From assembly GCA_027531145.1 (NCBI GenBank), contig JAPZRF010000008.1:1-64000 (forward strand): a stretch of 64,000 nucleotides of DNA, given 5' to 3'. The position numbers and the translations under genes were made by a program. Position 1 is the first letter of the stretch. Each line of letters opens with the position of its first letter. This stretch comes from Brevundimonas sp. Lineage in GTDB: Bacteria; Pseudomonadota; Alphaproteobacteria; Caulobacterales; Caulobacteraceae. Below the pieces are notes generated by a model. It ran no database searches and had not been told where the DNA came from. It was given only the letters and a program-made list of their open reading frames with translations. Below are positions 35,750 to 45,172 of this stretch, in pieces.

Positions 35750-36143
35750 TCCCCCTGCATCCTCGGACTTGTCGTCCGCCGCCGACGGATGTGCATCATC
35801 TATGCATTACGGTGCGTTGTTTTCGACATCCGCACACGACTTTCGTACGGGCCTTCGCTCATGGGGCGAAAAGCGCCTCAACGCCCTTGACGCTCTGTTA
35901 TGGGTTCGCCAAAGGAGCTTGACCGCCAAAGCCCGAAAGGGCGGACGCGCGGTGTCCCGGGGGCCCGTCCCCGGTCCGCAGTCCGGATTGTCCGGTTCCG
36001 CCTCGGCGGGCAACTGGTGTAGGGGTTTGGCGTTTGGTCGTTGGAATCCGCGGGTTCCGGCGGCAGGTTTTCAACAGAGGCCCGAGCCGAATGGCGAAGG
36101 TCTCGGGTCCCACGAGTCAGACCAAAGCAGGAACTGGCGACAC
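35750..36143. other. long intergenic region before exbB
   Basis: Nearly 400 bases with no supported gene; the track frame that crosses it is only the upstream extension of exbB. The base composition is less GC-rich for the first 150 bases. It should contain the promoter of the TonB system operon and perhaps an iron-responsive operator, but I could not identify a confident -35/-10 pair or Fur/RirA box. Confidence 0.5.
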
Positions 36144-37040
36144 ATGCTGATCAGCAAGAAGACGAACCTCCTCCTCGCCATGGCCGGCGCTGCCGTGCTG
36201 ATGGCGGGCTCGCCGGTCCTGGCGCAAGACGCCGCCCCGGTGCCGGCTGCGGCCGAAGCGACCCAGGCCGCCCCGGCCGAAGCCGCTCCCGCCCCTGCCG
36301 CGGGCGAAGACCCGACCTCGCTGAACGAAGCCGTCAGCGGCGGCCACGGCGGTCAGAGCCTGACCCCGATCACCATGTTCTTGATCGCGCACCCGGTCGT
36401 GAAGGTGGTCATGATCGGCCTGGTGCTGGCTTCGGTGTTCTCGTGGACCCTGCTGCTAATTAAGATCCTCGAGTTAGGGGCTCTGAACCGCAAGACCGAC
36501 CGGTTCCTCGAAGCCTTCCGCGGCACCCGCACCATCGCGGACATGCGCCGGGTCGCCACCTCGGAAGAGTTTGACGGCAACCCGCTGGCCGACATGGCCG
36601 CCGCCGCCACCGAGGAAATCGAACTGTCCCGCCAGGCCGGTCTGTCGGTCACCGGAGAGCATCGCGACGCTTCGATCGGTCGCGCCCAGACCGCCGTGTC
36701 CGCTGTCCAGTCATCGGTCGCCCTCCGCCTTTCGGGCGGTCAGCAGTTCCTGGCCTCGGTCGGTTCGGGCGGCCCGTTCATCGGGCTGTTCGGCACCGTG
36801 TACGGGATCATGAACTCGTTCATCGGCATCGCTGAGTCGAACACCACCAACCTCGCCGTCGTCGCCCCGGGTATCGCCGAGGCGCTGCTGGCCACCGGTA
36901 TCGGCCTGTTCGCGGCCATCCCGGCGGTTATCTTCTACAACTACTTCAACACCCGCATCGCGGCGTATGGCGTGCGGGCGGACGGCTTCATCGCCGAACT
37001 GCTGAACGGCATCTCGCGCCAGCTCGACAAGGGGGCGTAA
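36144..37040 (+). CDS. exbB: TonB-system proton channel protein ExbB
   Basis: The 298-residue protein has a cleavable-looking signal (MLISKKTNLLLAMAGAAVLMAGSPVLAQ), an Ala/Pro-rich periplasmic segment, and three membrane helices of the MotA/TolQ/ExbB family (VVKVVMIGLVLASVFSWTLLLIKILE; FLASVGSGGPFIGLFGTVYGIMNSF; LLATGIGLFAAIPAVIFYNYF). It forms the proton-driven motor with ExbD. I start at the ATG at 36144, 125 codons inside the track frame. exbD follows after five bases. Confidence 0.95.
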   Translation: MLISKKTNLLLAMAGAAVLMAGSPVLAQDAAPVPAAAEATQAAPAEAAPAPAAGEDPTSLNEAVSGGHGGQSLTPITMFLIAHPVVKVVMIGLVLASVFSWTLLLIKILELGALNRKTDRFLEAFRGTRTIADMRRVATSEEFDGNPLADMAAAATEEIELSRQAGLSVTGEHRDASIGRAQTAVSAVQSSVALRLSGGQQFLASVGSGGPFIGLFGTVYGIMNSFIGIAESNTTNLAVVAPGIAEALLATGIGLFAAIPAVIFYNYFNTRIAAYGVRADGFIAELLNGISRQLDKGA

Positions 37041-37045
37041 GCCAG

Positions 37046-37480
37046 ATGGGTGCCAAACTCTCCGGTTCGGGGGGTGGCAAGTACGCCATCGAGCAGAACA
37101 GCGAGATCAACGTCACGCCTTTTGTTGACGTCATGCTCGTCCTGCTGATCATCTTCATGGTGGCGGCTCCGCTCGCCACCGTGTCGGTGCCCATCGAACT
37201 CCCGCGGGCGGTCGCGCCGCCCGCCCAGAATCCGCCGAAGCCGGTCTTCATTTCGATCCAGAGTGACGGCGACGTCTACGTCGGCGACTTCCGGACCGAC
37301 GTGTCGACCCTGGGTGAGGACCTGACGGATCAGATTGGTACGCGTAACCCGGAGGAAGAGCGCATCTTCATCCGTGCGGACCGGACGACCCGTTACGGCG
37401 ACTTCATGCAGGTCATGAATGCGCTGCAGGACAACGGCTTCTATTCGGTCGCCCTGGTGGGCGAAGACCAGTCATCTTAG
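37046..37480 (+). CDS. exbD: TonB-system protein ExbD
   Basis: A 144-residue protein with one N-terminal membrane helix containing the proton-carrying Asp (INVTPFVDVMLVLLIIFMVAAPLATVSVPIELP) and a periplasmic domain ending MQVMNALQDNGFYSVALVGED. It works with ExbB to energise TonB. It is the middle gene of the operon, with 5 and 17 base gaps. Confidence 0.96.
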   Translation: MGAKLSGSGGGKYAIEQNSEINVTPFVDVMLVLLIIFMVAAPLATVSVPIELPRAVAPPAQNPPKPVFISIQSDGDVYVGDFRTDVSTLGEDLTDQIGTRNPEEERIFIRADRTTRYGDFMQVMNALQDNGFYSVALVGEDQSS

Positions 37481-37497
37481 GGGGCAGGTGAGAAAGC

Positions 37498-38220
37498 ATG
37501 ACTGCTGAAACACACGCCCGCGATCCGATCCTGGATCCGCCGCGGAAGAAGAAGGGTCTGTCCATGGGTGCCCTCGTGGGCATCACGGTCTCCGCCCTGC
37601 TGCACGTTGCCGCCGGGGTTTGGCTGTACACGTCGCGGTTCGAGCTGAAGCCGTTCGAGTATACCGATGACGCGGTAGATGTGGAACTCATCGAGCCGGC
37701 ACCTCCGCCGCCCCCGCCGCCCCCGCCGCCCCCGCCGGACCAGCCGCCGCCGCCGAAGCTTCAGGTGCGTGAGCCGGTGATCGACACGACGGCCCCGCCG
37801 CCGCCGGTGACCCTCAACATCGAGCCGACGAAGAAGGAAGATCGCGTCGAGTACGCGGGCCCGCCGGTGATCGTTCCCGGCCCGCCTCCGCCGCCGGCTC
37901 CGCCGGCTCCGGTGCGCCCGTCCGTGATCACGAACCCGGACTGGGTCCGTCGCCCGAGCGGTGCCGACCTGGCCCGCTTCTACCCTGAGCGCGCGCTCGA
38001 GCGAGGCATCAGCGGGTCGGCCACGGTCCAGGGTGTCGTGCAGGAGAACGGTCGTGTGACCAACTGCACCATCGTCGAGGAGGATCCGGCTGGGCAGGGC
38101 TTCGGCCGCGCCACGGTCCAGCTCTGCTCGCGGTTCCAGATGAGGCCCCAGACCCGCGACGGTGCCCCCGTCGGCGGGGCCCGGGTCAACATCCCGATCC
38201 GCTGGCAAGTTCCGGAGTAG
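37498..38220 (+). CDS. tonB: energy transducer TonB
   Basis: The 240-residue protein has an N-terminal membrane anchor (LVGITVSALLHVAAGVWLYTSRF), a long proline-rich spacer with a run of about a dozen prolines (residues 64-80), and a C-terminal TonB domain (DLARFYPERALERGISGSATVQGVVQENGRVTNCTIVEEDPAGQGF). It transmits energy to outer-membrane receptors for iron complexes, vitamins or glycans. It closes the operon, with a terminator 23 bases later. Confidence 0.96.
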   Translation: MTAETHARDPILDPPRKKKGLSMGALVGITVSALLHVAAGVWLYTSRFELKPFEYTDDAVDVELIEPAPPPPPPPPPPPPDQPPPPKLQVREPVIDTTAPPPPVTLNIEPTKKEDRVEYAGPPVIVPGPPPPPAPPAPVRPSVITNPDWVRRPSGADLARFYPERALERGISGSATVQGVVQENGRVTNCTIVEEDPAGQGFGRATVQLCSRFQMRPQTRDGAPVGGARVNIPIRWQVPE

Positions 38221-38242
38221 GGGACAGTTGACCGTCTGACTG

Positions 38243-38275
38243 AACGCCCCGCGGGAAACCGTGGGGCGTTTCTTC
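38243..38275 (+). terminator. rho-independent terminator of exbBD-tonB
   Basis: AACGCCCC(G)CGG-GAAA-CCG(T)GGGGCGTT hairpin with a GAAA tetraloop followed by TCTTC. Placed right after tonB. Confidence 0.8.
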
Positions 38276-38344
38276 ACCGGCCGCCTCGCAACCAGGAGCG
38301 CGTCCGGTCGTCGTGTCCGCAGTCACCCGAGGAGCGCCTGATGA

Positions 38345-38452
38345 TCCGTCCCGACCCGTCCCTTCCGCCGTCGCGGCGCGCTGGCCGCCGCCGGCGAGAC
38401 GCTCGGGCGCGACCAGCTGTTGCTGATCGACTCCGCTGAGCGGGCCGGCTGA
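38345..38452 (+). pseudogene. possible coding remnant between tonB and tRNA-His
   Basis: One frame reads RRRGALAAAGETLGRDQLLLIDSAERAG and then TGA, which looks protein-like, but it has no start codon and is preceded by a stop at 38342. An ATG nearby (38341) is in a different frame. It could be the tail of a small decayed gene; the call is weak. Confidence 0.25.
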
Positions 38453-38464
38453 CCCGATTGCGCT

Positions 38465-38492
38465 TTGACTTTTCGCACCGGACGACTAGAGA
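38465..38492 (+). promoter_or_regulatory. candidate promoter of tRNA-His
   Basis: TTGACT and TAGAGA separated by 16 bases, ending 17 bases before the tRNA. The -35 is near-consensus. Confidence 0.5.
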
Positions 38493-38509
38493 AGCGCTCC
38501 CAGCGATGC

Positions 38510-38586
38510 GCCGCCTTAGCTCAGTTGGTTAGAGCGCCAGTTTGTGGCACTGGAGGTCCCCCGTTCGATCCGGGGAGGCGGTACCA
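38510..38586 (+). tRNA. tRNA-His (anticodon GUG), alphaproteobacterial type
   Basis: GCCGCCTTAGCTCAGTTGG at the 5' end, anticodon arm CCAGTTTGTGGCACTGG with GTG, and 3' end AGGCGGTACCA. The discriminator base is A73 rather than the C73 that pairs with G-1 in most bacteria, which is the known alphaproteobacterial departure. Confidence 0.95.
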
Positions 38587-38608
38587 TCTTGGCGGCGCGC
38601 CAGCCGGC

Positions 38609-40417
38609 TCAGGCGACGCCGCGCGCCGTGACCTCATCCGTTTCGGGCATTTCGTTGTCCCGCTCGTCCGGCTCCAGCAGTTGTGACGCCGTGCTGCGCC
38701 GGCGCAGGTGCGTCAGCGGTGCCGGCAGGTCGCGCAGGGCCTCCCGGGCGGCGGCGCGGCCGGACTCGACCGTCTGCGCATAGGCTTTCCAGTCGCGGAT
38801 ATCGACCCCCTCGGGGTTAGGCTGGATCAGCAGATCGGTCTCTTCACGCGCCACCTTGAGCTCGGCGTCTGTCGTGATGGTGGCCGAGCGCATCAGCACC
38901 GCCACCAGCGGGGTGCCCTTCTTCCACTCGCCGGAGGCCAGCCACTTCCACCAGGACGGCGGCCGCTCCAGCGTATGGGCGTCGACGCCGCGGATGCGCG
39001 ACAGGTCGACCCCGATGACCGGGCCCGCGTGCAGGCACCGCATCGTCTTGGTAGGGAAGTTGTCGATCACCGCCCCATCGACCAGCACCTCGCCCTTCGA
39101 CACCACCGGCGGCAGTACGCCAGGAAGCGATATGCTGGCCCGGATCGCCTGTTTCAGCGGGCCGCGCCGGTGCACCTCGATCTCGCCGCGGGTCAGGTTT
39201 GACGAGACGCAGTAGAACGGCAGCAGCATGTCCTCGACCGTCTGGTCGGCATAGGTCGCCTGCAGCAGCTGCTGTACCTTGCGGCCCCGGGTCATGGCGA
39301 TCATGGGAAAGGCGATGTCGGACAGGGGGCTGCCCTCCACGAAGGCCTCCCGAATGCGAAGATCGATCTCGGCGTCATCCCAGCCCAGGGCCACGCCGGC
39401 TCCGATGACCGCCCCCATCGAGGCACCGCCGATGAAGTCGAAGGTCACTCCAGCGGCGCGCAGCACCTGCACGGCGCCCACATGGGCGTAGGCCCGGGCC
39501 CCGCCGCCTGACAGCACCAGCCCGATCGAGGTGCCGGTCAGTACCCGGGCGATGCGCGCGGCGTCTGTCGACTCGCCCTCCTGCACCTGGAACCAGCGTC
39601 CCGGGTTGAGGGCGTCCAGCCAGACCCGGGTGTTGGTCGGGCGGTCCATTCCACGCGGCCGGGTCAGGATGAGGTCGAGCGCGGGACTGCGCAGGCCGAC
39701 CGGGGAGGCGAGGGTCACATCGACGGGCGGGGTCGAGAGACCTTCGCCGATCAGAAACAGGTGATCGACCTGACGCAGGCACAGGCTGGTCCAGGCTGTC
39801 TCTTCCCGCTCGGCGACATAGAGGACGAAGTCATGGGCGCCCTCCAGGCGAGCAAACCACTCGGCGGCCGAGCTCAGCGCGGCCTCGTCGACGACCTGGA
39901 CGGTGAAGCCCAGCTCCACCACGGCGGCGGCGACGCGCTCGACGAAGGCCCGGATCGGCCGCGAGCGTGCCGAGACGAAGCCGAACACCGTCGGGTGGGT
40001 GCCCCCCTCGGAACGATCGCGGGCGCGCCGGATCATCAGCCGTGCCAGCTCGACGAGCAGGTCGGGATCGTGTCGTGCGGCCTTGAAGAAGGCGTCACGG
40101 GGCAGGGCCAGCACCTCGCTGTCCCGCAGGGCCACGACCGTCGCCGTATGGGGGGTTTCCGCCACCAGCGCCATCTCCCCGGCGGGCTCGCCCGGCCGGA
40201 TCACGCCGCGCAGCTCGGGGACGCCCCCGACGCCCTCGCCATAGACGCCCAGCCGGCCCGAGCGCAGCAGATAGAGGGTGTCGGACGGGGACCCTGCAGT
40301 GAACAGTGGCTCGCCGGAGGTCAGGGTGAACCAGCTGGCCCGGTTTGCTCCGGCGTGCTCGAACACCCGGGCCAGGGCGGCCTCGAAGCTATGTCCCCGG
40401 GACGACGAAGGGCTCAT
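38609..40417 (-). CDS. cNMP-binding / patatin-like phospholipase
   Basis: The 602-residue protein joins an N-terminal cyclic-nucleotide-binding-like domain (about 10-130: GEPLFTAGSPSDTLYLLRSGRLGVYG...GEPAGEMALVAETPHTATVVAL) to a patatin domain (about 300-500). The oxyanion motif is SGGGARAYAHVGAVQVL, the nucleophile GGASMG and the Asp VDGAVIDN, so the catalytic dyad is complete. It resembles the NTE/RssA-type lysophospholipases. I start at the ATG with GGAG upstream. It converges on tRNA-His. Confidence 0.9.
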   Translation of the reverse strand: MSPSSSRGHSFEAALARVFEHAGANRASWFTLTSGEPLFTAGSPSDTLYLLRSGRLGVYGEGVGGVPELRGVIRPGEPAGEMALVAETPHTATVVALRDSEVLALPRDAFFKAARHDPDLLVELARLMIRRARDRSEGGTHPTVFGFVSARSRPIRAFVERVAAAVVELGFTVQVVDEAALSSAAEWFARLEGAHDFVLYVAEREETAWTSLCLRQVDHLFLIGEGLSTPPVDVTLASPVGLRSPALDLILTRPRGMDRPTNTRVWLDALNPGRWFQVQEGESTDAARIARVLTGTSIGLVLSGGGARAYAHVGAVQVLRAAGVTFDFIGGASMGAVIGAGVALGWDDAEIDLRIREAFVEGSPLSDIAFPMIAMTRGRKVQQLLQATYADQTVEDMLLPFYCVSSNLTRGEIEVHRRGPLKQAIRASISLPGVLPPVVSKGEVLVDGAVIDNFPTKTMRCLHAGPVIGVDLSRIRGVDAHTLERPPSWWKWLASGEWKKGTPLVAVLMRSATITTDAELKVAREETDLLIQPNPEGVDIRDWKAYAQTVESGRAAAREALRDLPAPLTHLRRRSTASQLLEPDERDNEMPETDEVTARGVA

Positions 40418-40539
40418 CGGTCGGCTCCTGCCATGAGGCCACAATAGGCCACAGGTGCCGTGGTTGGTTAAGATGAAAAGGCTGCGTCCCGTTCACGCCC
40501 GCTTTGCGAGCGCGCCCGGCTTCGCCTAAACCGGCGACC

Positions 40540-42132
40540 ATGCCGAAGCTCTCCTCCGCCATTGACCGTCACAGCCCTGCCTTCAAGGCTCTGGAGACGC
40601 ACAATCGCGCCCTGCGCGACGAGCTGCGAGCCCGGGTGGCCGAGGCGGCCCTCGGCGGCCCGGAAGCTAGCCGCGACCGTCACGTCAAGCGCGGCAAGCT
40701 GCTGCCCCGCGACCGGGTGGAGCGGCTGCTGGACCCTGGCTCACCCTTCCTGGAGGTGGGACAGCTCGCGGCCTTTGGCCTCTACGGCGGCGAGGCCCCC
40801 GGTGCCGGCATGATCTGCGGTGTCGGCCGGGTCTCGGGCCGGGAGGTGATGATCGTCGCCAACGACCCGACGGTGAAGGGCGGCGCCTACTTCCCGATGA
40901 CGGTGAAGAAGCACCTGCGGGCCCAGGAGATCGCCGAGCAGAACCACCTGCCCTGCGTCTATCTGGTGGACTCTGGCGGGGCCAACCTGCCGCACCAGGC
41001 CGAGGTCTTTCCGGACCGCGACCACTTCGGCCGCATCTTCTTCAACCAGGCGCGGATGAGCGCCCGGGAAATCCCGCAAATCGCCTGCGTCATGGGTAGC
41101 TGCACCGCCGGCGGGGCCTATGTGCCGGCCATGTCCGACGAGACGGTGATCGTCAGGAACCAGGGCACGATCTTCCTCGCCGGCCCGCCGCTGGTGAAGG
41201 CCGCCACCGGTGAGGTGATCTCGGCCGAGGACCTGGGCGGGGCCGGGACCCACGGGCGCAAGTCTGGCGTGGTCGACCATGTGGCCGAGAACGACGAGCA
41301 CGCGCTGGAGATCGTGCGCTCGATCGTCGCCAACCTGAACACGGTGAAGCGGGTCGAGCTGGACGTGCGCGAGCCCCGCGCCCCGGCCTTCGACGCCGAG
41401 GAGCTTTACGGACTGATCCCCGAGGACGTCCGCGCGCCCTATGACGTGCGTGAGGTCATCGCCCGGGTGGTCGACGGCTCGGACTTCGACGAGTTCAAGC
41501 GCGACTACGGCACGACCCTGGTCTGCGGCTTTGCCCGCATCTGGGGCTATCCGGTCGCCATCCTCGCCAACAACGGCGTTCTATTCTCGGAAAGCGCGCT
41601 GAAGGGCGCGCACTTCATCCAGCTGGCCTGCAAGCGCAAAACTCCGCTGGTGTTCCTGCAGAACATCTCGGGCTTCATGGTCGGCGGCAGGTACGAGGCC
41701 GAGGGCATCGCCAAGAACGGGGCCAAGCTCGTCACGGCTGTGGCCAGCGCGGAAGTGCCGAGGTTCACCATCCTGATCGGCGGCAGCTTCGGTGCCGGCA
41801 ACTACGGCATGTGTGGCCGGGCCTATTCGCCGCGCTTCCTGTTCACCTGGCCGAACAGCCGCATCTCGGTTATGGGCGGGGAACAGGCCGCCAGCGTGCT
41901 GGCCACGGTGCACCGCGACGCGGACGGCTGGACCCCGGACCAGTCCGAGGCCTTCAAGGCCCCGATCCGCCAGAAGTACGAGGACGAGGGTAACCCCTAC
42001 TACGCCACCGCCCGCCTGTGGGACGACGGGGTCATCGACCCGGCCCAGACCCGGGACGTGCTGGGCCTCGCGATCTCGGCCAGCCTGAACGCCCCGATCC
42101 CCGAGACGCAGTTCGGCGTGTTCAGGATGTGA
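40540..42132 (+). CDS. mccB: methylcrotonoyl-CoA carboxylase beta subunit
   Basis: The 530-residue carboxyltransferase subunit has the two crotonase-like halves: [55 protein letters not shown] and [26 protein letters not shown]. The sequence fits MCC beta rather than propionyl-CoA carboxylase beta. With MccA it carboxylates 3-methylcrotonyl-CoA in leucine breakdown. The start is the ATG at 40540. A perfect 31-bp inverted repeat follows before the hydratase gene. Confidence 0.92.
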   Translation: MPKLSSAIDRHSPAFKALETHNRALRDELRARVAEAALGGPEASRDRHVKRGKLLPRDRVERLLDPGSPFLEVGQLAAFGLYGGEAPGAGMICGVGRVSGREVMIVANDPTVKGGAYFPMTVKKHLRAQEIAEQNHLPCVYLVDSGGANLPHQAEVFPDRDHFGRIFFNQARMSAREIPQIACVMGSCTAGGAYVPAMSDETVIVRNQGTIFLAGPPLVKAATGEVISAEDLGGAGTHGRKSGVVDHVAENDEHALEIVRSIVANLNTVKRVELDVREPRAPAFDAEELYGLIPEDVRAPYDVREVIARVVDGSDFDEFKRDYGTTLVCGFARIWGYPVAILANNGVLFSESALKGAHFIQLACKRKTPLVFLQNISGFMVGGRYEAEGIAKNGAKLVTAVASAEVPRFTILIGGSFGAGNYGMCGRAYSPRFLFTWPNSRISVMGGEQAASVLATVHRDADGWTPDQSEAFKAPIRQKYEDEGNPYYATARLWDDGVIDPAQTRDVLGLAISASLNAPIPETQFGVFRM

Positions 42133-42141
42133 GCCCAGGGT

Positions 42142-42220
42142 GTGAACAGTGCTAGTGAGCAAGAGGTGAGCAGACCGTCGTACTGCCTTTGCTCACCTCT
42201 TGCTCACTAGCACTGTTCAC
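42142..42220. repeat. perfect 31-bp inverted repeat (long hairpin)
   Basis: Arms of 31 bases, beginning GTGAACAGTGCTAGTGAGCA and mirrored exactly on the far side, flank a 17-base loop. There is no T-run. It lies 10 bases after mccB and about 40 before the next start. The arm core resembles the AGTGGCGAG-type repeats at 43167 and 45784. Confidence 0.9.
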
Positions 42221-42261
42221 TCTCCGGCCCGTCGTGCGTTGATGTCCCGAAGGAGTTTCCG

Positions 42262-43161
42262 ATGACCAAGACCCCCACCGACGCCGACCTCAACGCCCTC
42301 GACATCACGCCCGGCGAGGCAGCCGAGATCAACGCCATCTCGCACCCGCTGCTGGCGGACGCCGCCCCGGACGCCGATTCGTCGCTGGTGCAGATCGACT
42401 CCACGCCCGAGGGGATCGTCTTCATCACGATCAACCGACCGGAGAAGAAGAACGCCTTCGACGCGGCCACCATCGCCGCCCTGCGCGAGGCGTTCGAGAC
42501 CCTGCATGGGGCCGACCATATCCGCGCGGTGTTCCTGCGCGGGGCGGGCGGGACCTTCAGCGCCGGGGCCGACCTGTCGTGGATGCGCGACGCGGTCGAG
42601 TGGTCCGAGAGCGACAACCGCGACGACGCCATGGGTCTGGCGCGCATGCTCAGGGCCCTGCACGACATCCCGGCCCTGACCGTGGCCCTGGTCGAGGGCG
42701 CGGCCATGGGCGGCGGCGCCGGGCTGGTCGCCGCCTGCGACATGGCCGTGGCCGTGGAGGGTAGCCGCTTCGCCTTCTCCGAGGTCAAGCTGGGCCTGAT
42801 CCCCGGCACCATCGCCCCCTACGTCATCGAGGCCGTCGGGGCCCGAAAGGCGCGCCAGCTGTTCCTGAGCGCCAACATCTTCGATGCGGACTACGCCGCC
42901 CACGTCGGCCTGATCGACATGGTGCTGCCCGACGGCTCGGTGGAGGAGTTCATCTCCATGCTGACCGACAGCCTGACCGCCAATGCGCCCGGTGCCATGG
43001 GCGAGGCCAAGCGGCTGGTCCACGACGTCGCCGGCCGTCACCTCGACCACGGGCTGATGGAGGACACCGCCCGCCGCATCGCCCGCGCCCGGGTCTCGGC
43101 GGAGGGCCAGGAGGGTGTCCGCGCCTTCCTCGACAAGCGCCCGCCGCGCTGGGCGGAATGA
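42262..43161 (+). CDS. enoyl-CoA hydratase, probably methylglutaconyl-CoA hydratase
   Basis: A 299-residue crotonase with the acyl-CoA oxyanion segments AGGTFSAGADLSWMRDA and VEGAAMGGGAGLVAACDMAVAVEGSRFAFSEVKLGLIPGTIAPYV; the two catalytic-type Glu positions appear present. About 45 extra N-terminal residues precede the fold. Its place between mccB and mccA suggests it hydrates 3-methylglutaconyl-CoA to HMG-CoA. The specific substrate is inferred from context. Confidence 0.82.
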   Translation: MTKTPTDADLNALDITPGEAAEINAISHPLLADAAPDADSSLVQIDSTPEGIVFITINRPEKKNAFDAATIAALREAFETLHGADHIRAVFLRGAGGTFSAGADLSWMRDAVEWSESDNRDDAMGLARMLRALHDIPALTVALVEGAAMGGGAGLVAACDMAVAVEGSRFAFSEVKLGLIPGTIAPYVIEAVGARKARQLFLSANIFDADYAAHVGLIDMVLPDGSVEEFISMLTDSLTANAPGAMGEAKRLVHDVAGRHLDHGLMEDTARRIARARVSAEGQEGVRAFLDKRPPRWAE

Positions 43162-43166
43162 GGTCC

Positions 43167-43265
43167 GAGTGGCGAGTGGCGAGCAGGTTGCGCCGTCCGC
43201 AGTCGATCCTCGAAACGATGTCATCGCCTCGGCGGCGGAATGCCGCGTCTCGCCACTCGCCACTC
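43167..43265. repeat. 17-bp perfect inverted repeat of AGTGGCG units
   Basis: GAGTGGCGAGTGGCGAG on the left is mirrored exactly by CTCGCCACTCGCCACTC on the right, with 65 bases between. It fills the gap between the hydratase and mccA. Each arm is itself a short tandem of GTGGCGA. Confidence 0.85.
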
Positions 43266-43291
43266 GCCACTCGCCCCTCTAGAACCGCCCC

Positions 43292-45169
43292 ATGTTCACC
43301 TCTGTCCTGGTCGCCAATCGCGGCGAGATCGCCTGTCGTGTGTTCCGCACCGCCCAGCGGATGGGGATCCGCACCGTCGCCGTCTATTCGGACGCCGACG
43401 CCGAAGCGCCCCATGTAAAGATGGCCGATGCGGCGGTGCGGCTGGGGCCGGCCCCGGCGCGGGACTCCTACCTCGATGGCGCAAAGGTGCTGGCCGCGGC
43501 GAAGGACGCTGGGGCCGAGGCCATCCACCCGGGCTATGGCTTTCTGAGTGAGAACGCGGAGTTCGCCGAGGCGGTGATGGCCGCCGGTCTGGTGTGGATC
43601 GGGCCGCCGCCGGCGGCGATCCGCGCCATGGGCCTGAAGGACGCGGCCAAGCGGCTGATGATCCAGGCCGGCGTGCCGGTCACGCCGGGCTACCAGGGCG
43701 AGGACCAGTCGCCCGAGCGCCTCGCCGCAGAGGCGGAGCGGATTGGCTATCCGCTGCTGATCAAGGCGGTCGCCGGCGGCGGCGGCAAGGGCATGAAGCG
43801 CGTCGATGATCCGGCCGACTTCGCGGACGCCCTGGCCAGCGCCCAGCGGGAGGGGCAGTCCTCGTTCGGCGATCCACGCGTGCTGCTGGAGACCTACATC
43901 ACCCGCCCGCGGCACATCGAGGTGCAGGTGTTCGGCGATTCCCGCGGCGAGGTGGTGCACCTGTTCGAGCGTGACTGTTCGCTGCAGCGACGCCACCAGA
44001 AGGTGATCGAGGAGGCCCCGGCCCCGGGCATGGACGACGCCACCCGCGCTGCCGTCACAGCGGCCGCCGTGCGCGCGGCGAAGGCCGTGAACTATGAGGG
44101 TGCCGGCACCATCGAGTTCATCGCCGACGCGTCGGACGGGCTGCGCGGTGACCGAATCTGGTTCATGGAGATGAACACCCGGCTGCAGGTCGAGCATCCG
44201 GTGACCGAGATGGTCACCGGACAGGATCTGGTCGAGTGGCAGTTCCGCGTCGCCGCCGGCGAGCCCCTGCCGCTCAAGCAGAACGAGATTCACCTCAACG
44301 GCTGGGCCATGGAGGCGCGGCTCTACGCCGAGGATCCGGCCTCGGGCTTCCTGCCGAGCATCGGCAAGCTGGAGCACTTCCACCTGCCCGACGACGTGCG
44401 GGTCGATACCGGCGTGGCGGCCGGCGGCGAGGTCAGCCAGTTCTACGACCCCATGATCGCCAAGCTGATCGTCCACGAGCCGACCCGCGAGGCGGCGGCA
44501 GCGCGTCTGGCGACCGCCTGCGGCGAGGTCGAGGTCTGGCCGGTGAAGACCAATGCGGGGTTCCTGAAGCGCTGCCTCGAGCACCCGCGCTTCTTCGCGG
44601 GCGACGTGGACACCGGCCTTATCGCGGCGGAGGGGGAGGGGCTGACGGCGGCCCTCATCACCGAGACGGTCGTGCAGGACTCAAGTGATCTCCTGTGGCG
44701 GTCGCGACAAGTCCAGAGCGACGTCTGGGACTGCGAGTACGGTGCTTTGGGTCTGCGCCTCAACGCGCCAGCGGCGACGCTCCAGACGTTCTTCATAGAT
44801 GGGGTGCGGCAACAGGCAGGCTACCTGAACAACTTTCCCTCTGTGAGCTACGGACCGGAGATCGATGGAGGATTTGTCATCTTCCACGAAGGTGATCGCT
44901 ACGAGGTCTCGCGTCACGCCCCCCGCAGTGGTTCTTCCGCCGTCTCCGACGGGGCCCTTCGCGCCCCCATGCCCGGCCGGATCGTGGCCGCGCCGCTGAA
45001 GGCGGGGGATGCGGTGGCCAAGGGGCAGCCCGTCGTCGTGCTGGAGGCCATGAAGATGGAGCATGCCCTGACCGCGCCGTTCGACGGGGTGGTCGAGGCC
45101 CTGTCCGTCGCGGTGGGGGACCAGGCGACCGAGGGCGCGGTTCTGGCGGTGGTGAAGGCTAACGTCTGA
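43292..45169 (+). CDS. mccA: methylcrotonoyl-CoA carboxylase alpha subunit
   Basis: The 625-residue biotin enzyme subunit has a biotin carboxylase domain (SVLVANRGEIACRVFRTAQ, KAVAGGGGKGMKRV, FMEMNTRLQVEHPVTEM) and a biotinyl domain with EAMKMEH. Between them, about residues 465-545, lies a variable linker whose DNA uses rarer codons than the rest. Together with MccB it makes 3-methylglutaconyl-CoA. It is separated from the hydratase by a repeat and followed by another. Confidence 0.93.
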   Translation: MFTSVLVANRGEIACRVFRTAQRMGIRTVAVYSDADAEAPHVKMADAAVRLGPAPARDSYLDGAKVLAAAKDAGAEAIHPGYGFLSENAEFAEAVMAAGLVWIGPPPAAIRAMGLKDAAKRLMIQAGVPVTPGYQGEDQSPERLAAEAERIGYPLLIKAVAGGGGKGMKRVDDPADFADALASAQREGQSSFGDPRVLLETYITRPRHIEVQVFGDSRGEVVHLFERDCSLQRRHQKVIEEAPAPGMDDATRAAVTAAAVRAAKAVNYEGAGTIEFIADASDGLRGDRIWFMEMNTRLQVEHPVTEMVTGQDLVEWQFRVAAGEPLPLKQNEIHLNGWAMEARLYAEDPASGFLPSIGKLEHFHLPDDVRVDTGVAAGGEVSQFYDPMIAKLIVHEPTREAAAARLATACGEVEVWPVKTNAGFLKRCLEHPRFFAGDVDTGLIAAEGEGLTAALITETVVQDSSDLLWRSRQVQSDVWDCEYGALGLRLNAPAATLQTFFIDGVRQQAGYLNNFPSVSYGPEIDGGFVIFHEGDRYEVSRHAPRSGSSAVSDGALRAPMPGRIVAAPLKAGDAVAKGQPVVVLEAMKMEHALTAPFDGVVEALSVAVGDQATEGAVLAVVKANV

Positions 45170-45172
45170 GTC

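Noticed and set aside
42950-44584. 544-residue minus-strand ORF
   Set aside because: Antisense to mccA and the hydratase; composition rich in Arg/His/Gly typical of shadow frames.
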